Shown: positions 62,512 to 64,000 of the stretch, piece after piece
How the letters are laid out: each line of letters begins with the position of its first letter
Position numbering within the stretch: the first letter of the stretch is position 1
Assembly: GCF_009184905.1 (NCBI RefSeq)
Contig: NZ_WESC01000012.1
Span: 1 to 64,000, forward strand
Direction of reading: 5' to 3'
Length of the DNA stretch: 64,000 nt
DNA from: Parvibaculum sedimenti
Lineage (GTDB): Bacteria > Pseudomonadota > Alphaproteobacteria > Parvibaculales > Parvibaculaceae
Made by a program: the position numbers and the translations under genes
Notes under the pieces: generated by a model
The model's database searches: none
Told to the model about the DNA's origin: nothing
The model's input: the letters and a program-made list of their open reading frames with translations, nothing else

Positions 62512-63267
62512 TCAGCAGCGCTCGGCTAACAGCGAGGGAAGTTCAGCGATGCTGTCAATGACGACATCGGCAAGCGGCGCCAGATCCTCTCGCGCGCTCG
62601 TACCCGTCAGCACACCAACTAAAAGCCCCGCCCCGGCCGCGCGCCCCATGTCGAGATCGTGGCTGTTGTCACCGACGACGGCGATGCATTCGGGGCCAAG
62701 CCCGATGGCGGCGCAAAAGGCATTGACCATGCCGGGGGAAGGCTTTGCGCCATAGCCGCTGTCATAGCCACAATGAAATTCCAGATGCTCCGCCAGACCG
62801 AAGCGTGTGATGGTGGCCAGCGCGGAAGCCTCTCCGTCATTCGTTGCAAGACCAAGCCGGAATCCCCGGCCCCGCAAAGTTGAAAAAAGCACCTGAAGAT
62901 CCGTGACCGGCCGCGAGCGCACCGGCGCTTCGCGGGCAAAAAGGGCGTCCAGATCCTCGACAAGGCGCGAAAGCTCGCGCTTCACGCCAAGCTCCCGCCA
63001 CAGCGTTGCGAGTTCCACCGTCTCGCCGGCCGCGAAGACCGTACCCGCACCGATGCGGCCACTCGCCACGTCATACCCCACCGCTTCGAGAAGGCCGGGT
63101 ACAATCCCCTCGTCTCCCTCCGCCGCCAACGCCGCCGCCTCCTTCAGAATGGGTCCCCAGGTCTCGTGATAGCTGAACAGCGTTCCGTCCTTGTCGAAAA
63201 GGATGGCGCGGATTTCCGCTTCCTGTCGCTGGCGATTTTCAGAACCTGACATTTCGGCACCATGCAT
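62512..63267 (-). CDS. HAD family hydrolase
   Basis: A 251-residue phosphatase-like protein. Motif I is ILFDKDGTLFSYHETW with the nucleophile Asp. GFRLGLATNDGEA is motif II, and the acidic motif IV is VVGDNSHDLDMGRAAGAG. The cap is helical (residues about 20-110). Enzymes of this layout are phosphoglycolate phosphatase or pyrophosphatase-like; the substrate is unknown. ATG 63267 follows GGAAAAG; a GTG three codons earlier also exists. It is convergent with PhyH. Confidence 0.9.
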   Translation of the reverse strand: MHGAEMSGSENRQRQEAEIRAILFDKDGTLFSYHETWGPILKEAAALAAEGDEGIVPGLLEAVGYDVASGRIGAGTVFAAGETVELATLWRELGVKRELSRLVEDLDALFAREAPVRSRPVTDLQVLFSTLRGRGFRLGLATNDGEASALATITRFGLAEHLEFHCGYDSGYGAKPSPGMVNAFCAAIGLGPECIAVVGDNSHDLDMGRAAGAGLLVGVLTGTSAREDLAPLADVVIDSIAELPSLLAERC

Positions 63268-63349
63268 GGGCGTCACTTTTCCGCTTTAAAGCGAGCCGCG
63301 ATTATACTGATATATATTGCGGTCTGACGAACCTGAGGGGGAGATCCCG

Positions 63350-63610
63350 ATGCGATCCTTCAAGATCACCTTCGCGTTCCTGCTCCTGCTCGCAAGCGTC
63401 GCGATCGCAGGCCTCACCTATATCCAGAGCCATATTGCGGGCATCTCGACCGGCATCCTTCTCGTTATCGTGAATGCTGCCTATGCCTTCGACCATCGCC
63501 ATGCGCTTTTCGGCATCGAAGGACCGGATAGCCCTGAGCGCTCTTCGGTTCAGACTGTCGCGCTGCGCCACGGCCACATTGTTGCCATGCGTCATGACGG
63601 CGATAGCTGA
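63350..63610 (+). CDS. Hypothetical small membrane protein
   Basis: An 86-residue protein. Residues about 5-24 (ITFAFLLLLASVAIAGLTYI) and 30-46 (GISTGILLVIVNAAYAF) are hydrophobic, probably two membrane helices, with a short polar tail. No family is recognised. GAGGGGGAG precedes ATG 63350. It is divergent from the HAD gene by about 80 bp. Confidence 0.6.
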   Translation: MRSFKITFAFLLLLASVAIAGLTYIQSHIAGISTGILLVIVNAAYAFDHRHALFGIEGPDSPERSSVQTVALRHGHIVAMRHDGDS

Positions 63611-63619
63611 TGACGTCGA

Positions 63620-64000
63620 CTATTCGGACTTCCACTCGCTCACGATGTCGGCAAGTGCCGGCCGCTCGCGTTCATCCTTCGGCTGGCTCGGGCTGCCAAA
63701 ATAGATGAAGCCCGCCACGCGCTCGTTCTCGCCGAGGCCAAGCGCCTTCGCGACATTGTCGCTATAGGCATACCACTCTGTCAGCCATGCACCGACGAAC
63801 CCCAGCGCCGTCGCCGCGACCAGCATGTTCTGGCAAGCGGCGCCTGCCGAAAGGCGCTGCTCCCATTCCGGTGCTTTCTTGCTCGGCACCAGGCGCGAGA
63901 TGACGGCGACGACGAGCGGGGCCTGCAGGAGGCGGTTCTCTTCGAGCTTCAACCGGTCCTCATCCGCGCGCGGCTCCTCCGCTGCGAAGATGTGGCGCAG
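63620..64000 (-). CDS. Nitroreductase family protein (partial, runs off right edge)
   Basis: The C-terminal part only; the frame continues beyond base 64000. Visible elements are LQAPLVVAVISRLVPSKKAPEWEQ, then QRLSAGAACQNMLVAATALGFVGAWLTEW and LGLGENERVAGFIYFGSPSQ. These are the FMN-binding C-terminal features of nitroreductases (AA..N.L.AA...G.....W, G.iy.G.P). It probably reduces nitro compounds or quinones with NAD(P)H. Confidence 0.88.
   Translation of the reverse strand: MRHIFAAEEPRADEDRLKLEENRLLQAPLVVAVISRLVPSKKAPEWEQRLSAGAACQNMLVAATALGFVGAWLTEWYAYSDNVAKALGLGENERVAGFIYFGSPSQPKDERERPALADIVSEWKSE

Overview
The window is high-GC bacterial chromosome from an alphaproteobacterium, probably of the Hyphomicrobiales and perhaps close to Parvibaculum. 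This is inferred from a full-length cyclic beta-1,2-glucan synthase, a DUF2336 protein, single-receiver regulators, a CheB/CheR hybrid kinase, a short alphaproteobacterial-type NAD kinase, and many CoA-ester and alkane/acid-degradation style genes. No rRNA, tRNA or CRISPR array was seen.

Region 1 (about 1-23.9 kb) looks like an accessory envelope/stress island. It opens with a decayed tyrosine-recombinase N-terminus. It carries NdvB, an RcnB-like protein, many tiny membrane or lipoprotein genes (Thivi_2564, entericidin, DUF3309, DUF3185, CsbD), Dps, a SYLF protein, DUF1003, DUF2141, a phospholipase D gene broken at a 5-bp tandem repeat, and a 1468-residue sensor that fuses CheB, CheR, PAS, histidine kinase, two receivers and a LuxR-type DNA-binding domain. 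The main discovery here is a 15-bp box, close to GTAGTTTCCGAGGCT. It occurs six times, each time upstream of one of these small genes and always in the orientation of that gene. Several copies have a second, GCTA-like box 23-24 bases downstream. I read it as the shared promoter or operator of a stress regulon.

Region 2 (23.9-33.6 kb) has a 2OG-Fe(II) oxygenase, an orphan NMT1/THI5-type binding protein, a UDP-glucuronate decarboxylase next to a GT61 glycosyltransferase (possibly a UDP-xylose source and its user), and a globin. It then has a tightly coupled five-gene operon: PqqD-like protein, HprK-related kinase, two GT2 glycosyltransferases and a NTP_transf_5 nucleotidyltransferase. That operon resembles the little-studied HPr-rel-A type peptide- or protein-modification clusters. 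The PqqD protein carries its own C-terminal tail with a DPIHDVDE...GWP motif, and no separate precursor is evident.

Region 3 (33.5-64 kb) is mostly ordinary chromosome. It holds a Rap1a-like protein; a TetR / ferritin-like / LLM flavin monooxygenase operon with two palindromes at its head; an orphan molybdopterin oxidoreductase large subunit; a Spy-like protein; an FAD-linked oxidase; glpK, moaA, cutA and nadK; a NUDIX hydrolase; a degenerate EAL protein; a thiolase; DUF2336; a CaiB/BaiF CoA-transferase; a lytic transglycosylase; an MFS transporter; a CheY-like protein; a HIT protein; a MaoC/CitE-like/2-hydroxyacid dehydrogenase operon; TPR-2OG oxygenase and PhyH-type dioxygenase genes; a HAD hydrolase; and a nitroreductase running off the right edge. 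Three oddities stand out: the last 42 nt of nadK are duplicated 770 bp downstream, flanking one hypothetical gene; a low-GC protein looks like the N-terminal part of Mrr-type restriction proteins without the nuclease domain; and a TGTCA/TGACA-bounded palindromic interspersed repeat lies between convergent genes.
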